This document shows, in pieces, positions 1 through 8,460 of a DNA stretch of 64,000 bases. Made by a program: the position numbers and the translations under genes. A model generated the notes under the pieces. It worked only from the letters and a program-made list of their open reading frames with translations. It was not told the DNA's origin and ran no database searches. The stretch spans positions 1-64,000 of the forward strand of contig CAKRVB010000010.1 in NCBI GenBank assembly GCA_934408725.1. The letters are read 5' to 3'. The stretch's first letter is position 1; each line of letters starts with the position of its first letter. This stretch comes from an uncultured Marvinbryantia sp. GTDB taxonomy: Bacteria > Bacillota > Clostridia > Lachnospirales > Lachnospiraceae.

Positions 1-95
1 ATTACAAATCCCGCGATCGGAAGAATTGTTCTTACTATGGGCCGTTCCAGAAAAGGAATCTTTTCTGCCGACTCTTTTTTTACTGTTGATTCCAT
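1..95 (-). CDS. Sugar ABC transporter permease, 5' end only
   Basis: Only the first 31 codons lie in the window; the gene runs off the left edge. The start is ATG at 95, preceded by a GGGGG Shine-Dalgarno run at 104-108. The visible peptide is a short polar cytoplasmic leader (MESTVKKESAEK...) followed by the beginning of a hydrophobic segment (TILPIAGFV). It begins 12 bp after the double ABC ATPase gene in the same direction. That is the usual position of the second RbsC/BPD_transp_2-type permease in four-gene sugar ABC operons. The family is inferred from context plus the first membrane segment; too little is visible for a firm domain call. Confidence 0.6.
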   Translation of the reverse strand, partial: MESTVKKESAEKIPFLERPIVRTILPIAGFV

Positions 96-107
96 TCTAT
101 GTACCCC

Positions 108-1604
108 CTAAATCATATTATCAATCAGATCCGTATCACGAAGTTCCTCGGATCGCAGGAACTCACCGCTTATTTTACCGTCTTTCATAATCAGAATACG
201 GTCTGCCATACCAAGCAGTTCCATGATCTCTTCCGAAATCATAATAATAGACTTTCCTTCTTTACGCATACGGTTCATCATCGCATAAATATCAGCTTTT
301 ACTTTGACATCGATACCACGGGTCGGGGAATCCAGGATAATCAGATCTGAGTCCTTACCGATCCATCTGGCCAGTACTACCTTCTGTTTGTTACCACCGG
401 AAAGTGCGGAAACGAACTGGTCTACGCCGGTCATCTTAGTACTCATCTGCTTTGCAAACCTGTCCGCAAATTCCTTCATGGTTTTGCCTCTTAAAATGCC
501 TCCCTTTTTCAGATCCTCCAGGGATGGCAGGCAGATGTTTTCACAAATGGTATCATTAATGACCAGAGATTCATTATCTCTGTCCTTCGATGCATAAGCC
601 ATACTGTGTTTGATGGCATCCGGAATGGAATTGATCGGTGTTCCGTCTCCCAGAGTGACACTTCCCTCACGGAAATAGGATGCTCCGAAAATGGCTTTAC
701 CAACTTCATGCATACCGCATTCGGAAAGTCCGCCGATACCAAGAATCTCGCCTTTGTGCAGCTCCAGAGAAAGGTTATCGATCTGTCCCTTTACGCTTAC
801 ATTCTTTACAGAGATTACCACTTCGTCAGAGATCTTCTCACCGTAATCGGTACGGTAATAACTATTGCCGATTTCACGGCCTACCATCAGCTGTTTCAGA
901 CGGTCCGGTGTTGCTTCTTCTTTGGTAATCGTTCCAATATATACACCGTCTCGCAGTACACTGATCTGGTCAGACTGCTCGATTACTTCTTCCAGGTCAT
1001 GGGAAATAAAGATCACACAGCTTCCCATATCACGCATCTTGTGCATGACCTTGAAAAGTTCTTCACGGCCTTTCTGTCCAAGAGCAGTGGTAGTCTCGTC
1101 AACAACCAGTACCTTCGGATTAAAGTAAGTGGATTTTACAATCTCAATCAGCTTACGGTCTTCAAAATTGTAATCGTCAATGGTTTTAGCCGCATCAATG
1201 TAGTTAAATCCATAGCTGTCCAGATATTCCTGAGCCTTTTTGTTCATGGCTGCAGTATTTTTGATACCAAATTTTGTAAACTGATCCTCGTTGCCAAGGA
1301 AAATATTTTCTGCTACAGTCAGACCAGACAACGTTCCGATCTCCTGTACGATAATTGCCACACCCTGATGATTACCATCTACCTGGTTTGCTGCGGAAAC
1401 TTCTTTGCCATCCAGAATGAAGGTACCAGAATCCTTTTTATAAATACCGGTCAGGCAGGAAGTCAGTGTGGATTTTCCAGATCCGTTTTCTCCAATCAGT
1501 GCATGAATCTCACCTTTGTGAAAAGTAATGGAGACATGATCCAGAGCATGTGTGATTCCAAAATGTTTATCAATTTTTTCTGCTTTTAATAATACTTCAC
1601 CCAT
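108..1604 (-). CDS. Sugar ABC transporter, double ATP-binding subunit (RbsA/MglA type)
   Basis: A 498-residue cytoplasmic ATPase with two fused ABC domains, which energises uptake of a carbohydrate by the flanking permeases. Domain 1 has a good Walker A (GENGSGKS, residues 38-45) and Walker B with glutamate (VLVVDETTTAL), but its signature is degraded (YNFED in place of LSxGQ). Domain 2 has no recognisable Walker A, a good signature (LSGGNKQK) and a Walker B in which serine replaces the catalytic glutamate (LIILDSPTRGID). Hence one composite site looks competent and the other dead, an extreme form of the asymmetry known in RbsA. ATG start with an AGGAGGGAG ribosome site; 12 bp after the permease gene. 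The substrate cannot be told from sequence. Confidence 0.93.
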   Translation of the reverse strand: MGEVLLKAEKIDKHFGITHALDHVSITFHKGEIHALIGENGSGKSTLTSCLTGIYKKDSGTFILDGKEVSAANQVDGNHQGVAIIVQEIGTLSGLTVAENIFLGNEDQFTKFGIKNTAAMNKKAQEYLDSYGFNYIDAAKTIDDYNFEDRKLIEIVKSTYFNPKVLVVDETTTALGQKGREELFKVMHKMRDMGSCVIFISHDLEEVIEQSDQISVLRDGVYIGTITKEEATPDRLKQLMVGREIGNSYYRTDYGEKISDEVVISVKNVSVKGQIDNLSLELHKGEILGIGGLSECGMHEVGKAIFGASYFREGSVTLGDGTPINSIPDAIKHSMAYASKDRDNESLVINDTICENICLPSLEDLKKGGILRGKTMKEFADRFAKQMSTKMTGVDQFVSALSGGNKQKVVLARWIGKDSDLIILDSPTRGIDVKVKADIYAMMNRMRKEGKSIIMISEEIMELLGMADRILIMKDGKISGEFLRSEELRDTDLIDNMI

Positions 1605-1616
1605 ACTGTCTCCCTC

Positions 1617-2555
1617 CTATTTCACAACCATGCCTTTAACCGGCCTGGTGGTAAGTGCTACAATCAGAAGCAGTGCTGCACCTGTTACCACATTCTGAAT
1701 GGTAGTCGGTGCTCCCAGTGCTACGAATCCGTTAAACATCAGCTGAATAATCATCTCTCCAATGACGATAGCAATAACCGGATGACCATATTTCTTAAAA
1801 GCCAGTCCGAAGAAAGTTCCCATCAAAGGTGTGAAGTTTCGGCTCATGGAAGACAGATTGGATGCAGATGTCATAGACGTTCCAAAACTGATGGTCAGGA
1901 TTGCCTGAATTCCGAAGAACAGACCTGCCAGAGTGAAAGCTACAACTTTATACTTTGGTACATTAACGCCCATGTTCTTGGCAATGACTTCATTACTTCC
2001 GATAGCGTAAGTATAGGTACCAACCTTTGTGTACTTCAGGATAAATGCACAGAGCAGATAGGCCAGCACAGCCAGAATCAGGTTTGCCGGATAATCTCCA
2101 AATGCACGGAAACCAATATCCAGAATTACGTTCTTTCCATTGGTCGCATATACACTTAAAGCCTCATAGATCAGGGACAATGCCACGGTAACAATCAGGG
2201 AAGAAATATGCAGCTTAATATAAACAAGACCATTGATCAGTCCAATCAGGGTACCACAGAGGATCGGTGCAATGATCAGTCCCAGGTATCCAAACTGTAC
2301 ACTTGCATTACATGCAATAATAGAGGAAAGTACGATGTTTGCACCCACGCTCATATCAAATGGTCCCATAACACAAATGAAATACAGACCGCAGCCACCT
2401 ACTGCATAAATCAGTGCTGACTTCATATAAGTAGCCAGCTTGTCCGGTGATCCGAATGTCGCCGGAGCCAGAAGTTTAAATATGGCCCAAAAAGCCACCA
2501 GCATTACCAGCAAAAGGACAATACCGAAATACTGGTTTTGTTTCAGTTTCTTCAT
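1617..2555 (-). CDS. Sugar ABC transporter permease (RbsC type)
   Basis: A 312-residue integral membrane permease of the BPD_transp_2 family. It starts MKKLKQNQYFG and has about nine hydrophobic segments from residue 10 to the end. A longer frame reaches 2648, but the ATG at 2555 is chosen because AGAAAGGAG lies just upstream and the longer N-terminus is polar and unlike permeases. Family features include the segment with MGPFDMSVGAN near residue 80, the conserved cytoplasmic loop YAIGSNEVIAKNMGV and the small-residue-rich end. It sits between the binding protein and the ATPase and should form half of the translocation pore. Confidence 0.92.
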   Translation of the reverse strand: MKKLKQNQYFGIVLLLVMLVAFWAIFKLLAPATFGSPDKLATYMKSALIYAVGGCGLYFICVMGPFDMSVGANIVLSSIIACNASVQFGYLGLIIAPILCGTLIGLINGLVYIKLHISSLIVTVALSLIYEALSVYATNGKNVILDIGFRAFGDYPANLILAVLAYLLCAFILKYTKVGTYTYAIGSNEVIAKNMGVNVPKYKVVAFTLAGLFFGIQAILTISFGTSMTSASNLSSMSRNFTPLMGTFFGLAFKKYGHPVIAIVIGEMIIQLMFNGFVALGAPTTIQNVVTGAALLLIVALTTRPVKGMVVK

Positions 2556-2638
2556 ATCTGTTCTCTTTCTCCTTTCTGGTGATCCGACGCAGGGATCTAC
2601 GCGGAACTTTTTCTTCTCATTCAGAGAAGGACACAACA

Positions 2639-2721
2639 CGAGCCACACGGGCCGCTGCCACTATACAGCCGGTCATCCGGTGGCTCGTTTGGGTTTTATA
2701 TATCTGTGAGGACAGCCTCAC
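2639..2721 (-). promoter_or_regulatory. Two intercistronic stem-loops between binding-protein and permease genes
   Basis: In the 175-bp gap between the binding-protein stop and the permease start there are two hairpins. One is a perfect 6-bp stem with a 4-base loop (2706-2711/2716-2721), directly after the stop codon. The other is an 8-bp stem (CGAGCCAC, 2639-2646, with 2680-2687) that encloses a smaller CCGG/CCGG hairpin. Neither is followed by a clear T run on the coding strand. They look like mRNA-stabilising or attenuating structures that would keep binding-protein expression above that of the membrane subunits, as described for other binding-protein-dependent systems. The function is inferred. 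Confidence 0.55.
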
Positions 2722-2730
2722 CAGTTCTTA

Positions 2731-3873
2731 TTAATTGCTGTGTCTTGAGATTACGTCATCGATAGAAAGTGAAGTAGCTGCTTTGTTCAGATCATCAAAG
2801 CTGTAGCCAGCCATTTCTACGATTTCTTCATCGGTATAAGGATCAGCATCTACGAAGTACTGTTCATAGTTTGCATAGTCTTCCGGAGAAGATACATACA
2901 GGTATGGGAAGAGAATCTCATAGCCAAATGTTCCTTCGTCTTTTACATAATTGCCTTTGATTGCATTGTATGTGGTAAGGAATGCAAACAGAGGGTCACA
3001 GAAGTGTCCGCCTGATTCTGCAAACATTCCGCCGCTTTCCAGCTGTTCAGCCAGGTCATCCAGGAAGTCTGTAGACACTACATCAATCTTGCCTGTCAGT
3101 CCTTCATTTGCAAATGCACCGATAGAACCTACCAGTGGATCCCCGCCACCACCTGCAACAATCAGAGCATCCATATCAGGATTGGAGTTATACAGTGATA
3201 ATGCAGCTGCTGCACCTTCTTCAGAAGAGGTATTTGCATATACCGGTTCAGTCATAGTTGCCTGATCATCTGGATTTGCTTCGTTCCATTCGTCAACTGC
3301 TTTCTTGTAACCAGTCCATCTCTGCTGGAATGTGGCATCACCAACAGTCCATGCTTCCAGACCGATGTTGCGGTCTCCGTTTTCCAGAAGGAGATTTACC
3401 AGTGTGTAACCATTAGTTACTTCGTCTTCATGAACTGCTCCAAGGTAATATGGAGAATTGCATGCAGTCTGATATACTTCCGGGCTGTTCTCTTCAGAAA
3501 TAATACGGAAGAACTGTGTCAGATATACGCTGTTAGCATCACAGGTCTGAATAGCGGATGTCATTTCAGAATCAGCTGAGTTACAGATGATGATACCGTC
3601 ACATCCTGCTGCACATAACTGCTCTACAGAAGCGGTAACCTGCTCAGATACATGTCCCTGGTCTACATACATTACATTTACGCCAAGTGCATCGGCTGCT
3701 TTGTCGATGATCTTCTTACACTGGCTTCCCAGAACGTCTGTAGAACTCCAGATAGATACACCGATGGTGATGTCATCTTCTGCTGCAACAGGAACTGCTG
3801 CGGATCCTGCAAAGGATGCTACCATAGCTGCTGTCATCATAGCTGCTGTGACTTTTTTCATTGATTTTCTCAT
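2731..3873 (-). CDS. Sugar ABC transporter substrate-binding protein (periplasmic-binding fold type I)
   Basis: A 380-residue exported binding protein. The N-terminus is a signal sequence (MRKSMKKV, then an Ala/Met-rich core ending near VPVAAEDD). The mature part resembles Peripla_BP_4/RbsB-like proteins, with the repeating beta-alpha pattern GVSIWSSTDVLGSQCKKII, CDGIIICNSAD and NPDMDALIVAGGG. There is no lipobox cysteine, which is odd for a Gram-positive binding protein; it may be held by an uncleaved signal or be released. ATG with GGGAGGG ten bases upstream. It lies first in the transporter gene set, immediately downstream of the kinase/regulator pair that probably controls it. The ligand is unknown. 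Confidence 0.88.
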   Translation of the reverse strand: MRKSMKKVTAAMMTAAMVASFAGSAAVPVAAEDDITIGVSIWSSTDVLGSQCKKIIDKAADALGVNVMYVDQGHVSEQVTASVEQLCAAGCDGIIICNSADSEMTSAIQTCDANSVYLTQFFRIISEENSPEVYQTACNSPYYLGAVHEDEVTNGYTLVNLLLENGDRNIGLEAWTVGDATFQQRWTGYKKAVDEWNEANPDDQATMTEPVYANTSSEEGAAAALSLYNSNPDMDALIVAGGGGDPLVGSIGAFANEGLTGKIDVVSTDFLDDLAEQLESGGMFAESGGHFCDPLFAFLTTYNAIKGNYVKDEGTFGYEILFPYLYVSSPEDYANYEQYFVDADPYTDEEIVEMAGYSFDDLNKAATSLSIDDVISRHSN

Positions 3874-3896
3874 TTTTCAAAAACCCTCCCTTAATT

Positions 3897-3963
3897 TTTT
3901 AGCCGGACTGTGATTTGTCGTTCCAACTAAGTATGGTCTTATTTAATCACAGTCCGGCTAAAA
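3897..3963. promoter_or_regulatory. Long 19-bp perfect inverted repeat upstream of the binding-protein gene
   Basis: The arms 3897-3915 and 3945-3963 are exact inverted copies (core AGCCGGACTGTGATT) around a 29-base spacer. The structure lies between the response-regulator stop (4011) and the binding-protein ribosome site (about 3884-3890). No T run follows on either strand, so it does not look like a standard intrinsic terminator. It could be a leader hairpin in the transporter mRNA or a dyad operator for the adjacent AraC-type regulator. Confidence 0.6.
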
Positions 3964-4010
3964 CCTGTTAGGACATATTTGCGTTTCTGATGTTGCACAT
4001 TTTTGAGCGG

Positions 4011-5633
4011 TTATTTTTTGCTCCGATATTCACTGGGACTGATTCCCATCTTCTTGCGGAAAACCCTGCTGAAATAATGATAATCATCATATCCCACCAG
4101 GAACGAGATAGATTCCAGAGTACGATCGGTCTCTTTCATCAGTTCCGCCGCCTTTTCCATACGGATTCTCGTCAGAAATGAAATCACAGATTCTCCATAC
4201 GTGCGGCTGAAAGTTCTGGACAAATGGCTGGCATCCAGATGATACTGCTCTGCCAGCCAGGTCAGAGTAATATTCTCCGGATAATTTTCCTCTATATAAC
4301 GATGAACCTGTTCCATTAAATCCGGGACGGACTCTGGCTGCTTCTGTTCTTCTTTTTCTACCATGCTCTCCAGCATCATGCCAAGTGTTGCCAGAAGTTC
4401 GCCGGCATTCAGGCACTTCAGATCATAATCTGCCGTCTCCATGGCTTCTTCCATGAGACTCATAAGCTGAGGCCGTTCTTTTCGAATATAAGAAAACAGG
4501 ATATTATTCACCCTTCCCACAAGCTGTTTCACTTCCAGATAGGTCCACCCATTTTCTATGCAATGACTCAATCCAATGGTATCAAAAATCAGCTTCTGTG
4601 CCGCGGAAATTTGTCCTTCCTGAAAGCTGCGCAGCAGCTCTTCCTCCATCCTGGCATGGCCACCTCTGGAAATCGCCTGCCTGCTGTCCTGAATAATCTC
4701 ATGACAGAACTGGATACTGTGTATTCGCTGAAATGGACGCTGTACCAGTGCAGTGATCAGTTCCCGGTAGATTTTTCCAATATTCTGCCACAGATCTGGT
4801 TCTTCTCTCTCCTCCTTCTGATACAGTACCACGGATATCGGTCCGTATTCTTCTATCGGGAAAAACTGTTCTACACGCTGTGCAAATTCTCGCATTCCTG
4901 TCTGATTGCTGCTGCCAACCATTACAAATTCACTCATTTTCTGCGTATAGTGAAATATCTGTACTGCTTCTTTTTTCACACATTCCTTCAGCAGCTTCTG
5001 CTTGATGTCCCAGGCTGCCTGCAGAATATCATGATCTGATCTTTCCGTAATTTCGGCAATATCATAATATTTCACCAGTGCCACCGTATTTCCAGATACT
5101 TTGCCATCAAATTCTTCCGCCTCTTTTTCCCGTCCATACAGCTGACCGTTCAACAATGCCGAAAATGCTCCATCTGCCAGAAAAGAAGCTACTCTTTCAT
5201 CACGGACATTCTGCATCTCTTCCAGCTTCTTCTGCTGCTTTCTCTGTTCCAGAATACCCGTCACTTTCTCAATCACCTGCTCCAGATCTTCTTTTCCCAC
5301 CGGTTTAAGCAGATAGTCAATCCCACCTGCCAGAAATGTGCCCTTTACTTTTTCAAAATCATCATATCCGCTGACTGCCACCGCTATCACATCTGGATAC
5401 TCCTTCTGCATTCGGCTTAACAGCTCGAGCCCATCCATAAACGGCATATTAATATCGGTCAGCAATATATCCGGATGTTCCTGTGCCATTCGCTCCAGCA
5501 CTTCTTCTCCATCGCAGGCCGGCTCCAGGAATTCCATTCCATAGTCTTCCCAGGACAAAAGATTTCTTAAATTTTCACGGCTCCAATATTCATCATCAGC
5601 GGCCAGCACCCTGATTTTGTTTAACTGACTCAT
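4011..5633 (-). CDS. Response regulator, receiver plus AraC-type DNA-binding domain (YesN type)
   Basis: A 540-residue cytoplasmic transcription regulator. The N-terminal receiver (about 1-125) has the acidic pair AADDE, phospho-acceptor Asp60 in ILLTDINMPFMDG, SG at 88-89 and Lys110 in LLKPVG. A long middle region (about 130-425) of unknown fold follows. Two AraC helix-turn-helix motifs occupy about 435-540 (ITLTWLAEQYHLDASHLSR and RTLESISFLVGYDDYHYFS). ATG with GAGGGAG six bases upstream. It overlaps the kinase gene by 38 bp, which indicates translational coupling. The likely target is the downstream sugar transporter operon, as for YesMN-type systems. Confidence 0.94.
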   Translation of the reverse strand: MSQLNKIRVLAADDEYWSRENLRNLLSWEDYGMEFLEPACDGEEVLERMAQEHPDILLTDINMPFMDGLELLSRMQKEYPDVIAVAVSGYDDFEKVKGTFLAGGIDYLLKPVGKEDLEQVIEKVTGILEQRKQQKKLEEMQNVRDERVASFLADGAFSALLNGQLYGREKEAEEFDGKVSGNTVALVKYYDIAEITERSDHDILQAAWDIKQKLLKECVKKEAVQIFHYTQKMSEFVMVGSSNQTGMREFAQRVEQFFPIEEYGPISVVLYQKEEREEPDLWQNIGKIYRELITALVQRPFQRIHSIQFCHEIIQDSRQAISRGGHARMEEELLRSFQEGQISAAQKLIFDTIGLSHCIENGWTYLEVKQLVGRVNNILFSYIRKERPQLMSLMEEAMETADYDLKCLNAGELLATLGMMLESMVEKEEQKQPESVPDLMEQVHRYIEENYPENITLTWLAEQYHLDASHLSRTFSRTYGESVISFLTRIRMEKAAELMKETDRTLESISFLVGYDDYHYFSRVFRKKMGISPSEYRSKK

Positions 5634-7443
5634 GTTTTTCTCCCTCTTGTTCTTGTTTTTTTGATATTGGAACCCGGATAAATACTTTTGTCCCTTCTCC
5701 TATTCTGCTGTCAATCAGGATTCCATATGCTTCTCCAAACACTCTTTTCAACCTTGCATTTACATTTAAAATACCAATGGATACCCCCGTCTCCACCCGC
5801 TTCGGATCATTCTTTTCCAGCAGATGGTTCATCTCTTCTGTATCCATTCCTGTCCCATTATCTTCTATACAGATCACCAGAAGACCTTCTTCATGTGCTG
5901 TGGAAATCTTCAGTTTTTTATCCTTCCGTCTGACATTTCGGAGACCATGGGTAATGGCATTTTCCACAATCGGCTGCAGGCAGATTCTTGGCAGCTGATC
6001 CTGTAGTGTCTCTTCTGCAATCTGATATTCATGCACCACATCCGAACCGCTTCGCACATCCATCACATACAGATAATTCCGTACATGCTCCATCTCTTTC
6101 TGTACGGTAGAAAACTCATCTGTCATGTTCAGACTATAACGAAACACTGCTGACAGGGAATGACACAATCCACTGACCAGCGGACAATTCTGTGCTGTGG
6201 CAATACCACTCATAGTGTTTAATGTATTATACAGAAAGTGAGGATTAATCTGTGCCTGAAGCATTTTATACTCTGTCCGTTCCACCAGAAGCCGATACTT
6301 ATATTCCTCCTGTGCCATTGCCTGTACCCGGTCCAGCATATCATTAAATTCTGTTCCCAGTACCTTCAGTTCCTCAGACCATCCCACTGGCTGTACCCGC
6401 AGCTGCGTTTCTCCATTCTTAATCCTTTCAATCGTCTCCAGCATCTGTTCCGTCGGCCTGGTCAGCCAGCGTGACAGCAGCATCACGAACACTACAACCA
6501 ATCCCAGCATCATTACCATAATCACCAGCAGAGAACGTGTCAGTGACTTCTGTGCTGCAGTCAACAGAGACTGGGAAACCAGGGCACAGGCCTCCAGATT
6601 ATTTTCTGCCTGTCCTACATGAATCAGATAGTAATCCCCGTATTCCTGCTCCAGTGTACTGCTGTCATAGTAGTTCTGAATTACACGGGATAACTGTTTC
6701 TGAATCCGCTTCTGATCCTCGTTGGCTTCCCCTGTTACCACAATCGTCCGGTCATTCACCGGCTGCATCCACAGATAAACATGGGACAGATCCACATATT
6801 TATTCATAATTGATGCAAAGGCCATGCTGTCAATCTCGCAGACCAGATAACCAATCTTCTGCCGCTCTTCATCATAATTGTGAAGCTTCAATACAAACCG
6901 GATAATGTTTTTTTCTTCCAGCGGATTATAATACCCGGAGATCATCAGATCCGTCCGGTCTCCATTCACATATTCCAGTACTCTTTCGGTATTGGCATCG
7001 TATTCACTCTTATAGATATCCCTTGGGAACATCTGGCAATTATAACGATACGCACTTACCAGCTGGTTCTTCGCATCATACAGGTACATGGCCATCAGTC
7101 TGTCTTCCGAAGAAAAACGTTTTCTGCCCAGGTACCAGTTCCGCCACCAGTAACCATCGGCTGGAACCTTCTCCTGTCCTCCCTGCGCCACTTCTCTCAG
7201 TTCGCTGATCAGATCATATTCGCTGTAGACCGTCAGCATCTCCGTTCGCATATTATGAATAAAAGTGGTCAGCTCCGCCTGCATCTTCGTCAGTGTATTT
7301 TCATTATCCGCAATGCTCTCTGTACGGATCTGTCTCTTCAATGACTGTTGAAACAGAAACGTCTGCATAAGAAGAGCTGCCATGACACAGCCAACACAAA
7401 ATACCATGATTGCTTTTCGCATGGTCCAGCCGCTTTTTTTCAC
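5596..7443 (-). CDS. Membrane sensor histidine kinase (YesM/LytS-type, His_kinase family)
   Basis: A 615-residue kinase with GTG start and a GGGGGG ribosome site. A first membrane helix (about 11-31) and an extracellular sensor of about 270 residues precede a second membrane helix near 305-325. Then come a HAMP linker, the His_kinase box with the phospho-accepting histidine (QINPHFLYNTLN), and a GHKL ATPase with N box (ENAITHGLRN), DNGTGM and GILNVNARL. The extracellular part probably senses a sugar or the liganded binding protein. It is the first gene of the minus-strand unit; its promoter is at 7485-7513. Confidence 0.94.
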   Translation of the reverse strand: MKKSGWTMRKAIMVFCVGCVMAALLMQTFLFQQSLKRQIRTESIADNENTLTKMQAELTTFIHNMRTEMLTVYSEYDLISELREVAQGGQEKVPADGYWWRNWYLGRKRFSSEDRLMAMYLYDAKNQLVSAYRYNCQMFPRDIYKSEYDANTERVLEYVNGDRTDLMISGYYNPLEEKNIIRFVLKLHNYDEERQKIGYLVCEIDSMAFASIMNKYVDLSHVYLWMQPVNDRTIVVTGEANEDQKRIQKQLSRVIQNYYDSSTLEQEYGDYYLIHVGQAENNLEACALVSQSLLTAAQKSLTRSLLVIMVMMLGLVVVFVMLLSRWLTRPTEQMLETIERIKNGETQLRVQPVGWSEELKVLGTEFNDMLDRVQAMAQEEYKYRLLVERTEYKMLQAQINPHFLYNTLNTMSGIATAQNCPLVSGLCHSLSAVFRYSLNMTDEFSTVQKEMEHVRNYLYVMDVRSGSDVVHEYQIAEETLQDQLPRICLQPIVENAITHGLRNVRRKDKKLKISTAHEEGLLVICIEDNGTGMDTEEMNHLLEKNDPKRVETGVSIGILNVNARLKRVFGEAYGILIDSRIGEGTKVFIRVPISKKQEQEGEKHESVKQNQGAGR

Positions 7444-7484
7444 TTCTCTTCCCCCCTGATCCCACAGCTGTTTCTTTTGTTTCT

Positions 7485-7513
7485 ATGGTACCGTTTGAAC
7501 CTTACTTTGTCAA
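7485..7513 (-). promoter_or_regulatory. Sigma-A-type promoter for the kinase/regulator/transporter unit
   Basis: On the minus strand there is a perfect -35 TTGACA (7508-7513), a 17-base spacer and -10 TACCAT (7485-7490), about 40 bp ahead of the kinase GTG start. It is divergent from, and only 12 bp away from, the plus-strand promoter at 7526-7554, so the two may share regulation. Confidence 0.75.
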
Positions 7514-7525
7514 TTTTTTAATTAC

Positions 7526-7554
7526 TTGTATTTGCCTTCCATTTCGTTTATAAT
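7526..7554 (+). promoter_or_regulatory. Sigma-A-type promoter for the PHP/HAD/pyk genes
   Basis: -35 TTGTAT (7526-7531), a 17-base spacer, and consensus -10 TATAAT (7549-7554). Transcription would begin near 7561, about 40 bases ahead of the ATG at 7600. Confidence 0.7.
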
Positions 7555-7599
7555 CCAATCAGCATCTTTTATTTGACATCTATGAATCTGGAGGCATTT

Positions 7600-8460
7600 A
7601 TGACACATACATCCATTGATCTGCATGTCCATTCCACTGCTTCCGATGGCACTTTTACACCAACTCAGCTGGTACGCTATGCCATTTCCAGGGGTCTGGC
7701 TGCTTTTGCCCTGACGGATCACGACAGCGTGGCCGGTCTGAACGAAGCAATGTCTGCTGCAGCGGGCACCTCTCTTGAAGTCATCCGTGGAATTGAATTT
7801 TCTACCGTTTATCAGGGAAGTGATGTCCACATTGTAGGGCTGGATATCGATCCAGCTCATCCGGATTTTTCGAACCGGCTGCATCAGTTTCTCCATTCCC
7901 GTGAGACACGCAATCTCCGTATGATAGAGAAGATGCAGAAAGATGGCATGATCATTTCTCTGGAACTGCTGCAAAAGCGCTTTGGAGATACTGTTCTGAC
8001 CCGTGCACATATTGCCCGGTTCCTTATGGAAGCCGGCTATGTATCCCAGATGTCAGAAGCTTTTGACCGCTTCTTAAGTCCTGGATGCCCTTATTATATC
8101 GAACGGGAAAAAGTGACACCTGCGGATGCCGTACAGCTGATCTGCTCCACTGGAGGAATCCCGATTCTTGCACACCCGATTCTATACCATTTCACCGATG
8201 AAAAGCTTCGTCAGCTGATCGTTTCTCTGAAAAAAATGGGTCTGATGGGAATCGAGGCTATCTATTCTACTTATTCTGTTCGTGAAGAAGCCTATATTCG
8301 TGATCTGGCTGCTGAATTGGATCTTTGTATTTCCGGCGGTTCTGATTTTCACGGGGATAATAAGCCGGGACTGGATCTTGGCTGTGGGTACGGACATCTG
8401 GACATTCCTTATTCCATTTTAGATACATTACGCGAAAGAAGGAAAAACTATGAAGACTGA
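7600..8460 (+). CDS. PHP-domain phosphoesterase (YciV/TrpH family)
   Basis: A 286-residue metal-dependent phosphoesterase. PHP motifs are in order: HVHSTASDG near the N-terminus, LTDHDSV (about 40), HPILY in the middle, and SGGSDFHG near residue 250, together supplying metal ligands. ATG 7600 is preferred over an upstream TTG because TCTGGAGGC lies five bases before it. The E. coli relative YciV is a 5'-3' exoribonuclease/nucleotidase (RNase AM); the exact substrate here is inferred. The last 11 bases overlap the HAD gene, so the two are probably co-translated. Confidence 0.9.
   Translation: MTHTSIDLHVHSTASDGTFTPTQLVRYAISRGLAAFALTDHDSVAGLNEAMSAAAGTSLEVIRGIEFSTVYQGSDVHIVGLDIDPAHPDFSNRLHQFLHSRETRNLRMIEKMQKDGMIISLELLQKRFGDTVLTRAHIARFLMEAGYVSQMSEAFDRFLSPGCPYYIEREKVTPADAVQLICSTGGIPILAHPILYHFTDEKLRQLIVSLKKMGLMGIEAIYSTYSVREEAYIRDLAAELDLCISGGSDFHGDNKPGLDLGCGYGHLDIPYSILDTLRERRKNYED

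Noticed and set aside
606..1589. Long plus-strand open frame of 327 codons
   Set aside because: Lies wholly antisense to the well-supported double ABC ATPase, has no ribosome site and no family resemblance.
3897..3963. Intrinsic terminator of the response-regulator gene
   Set aside because: The hairpin is strong but followed by A-rich, not T-rich, sequence on the minus strand; kept as a regulatory repeat instead.
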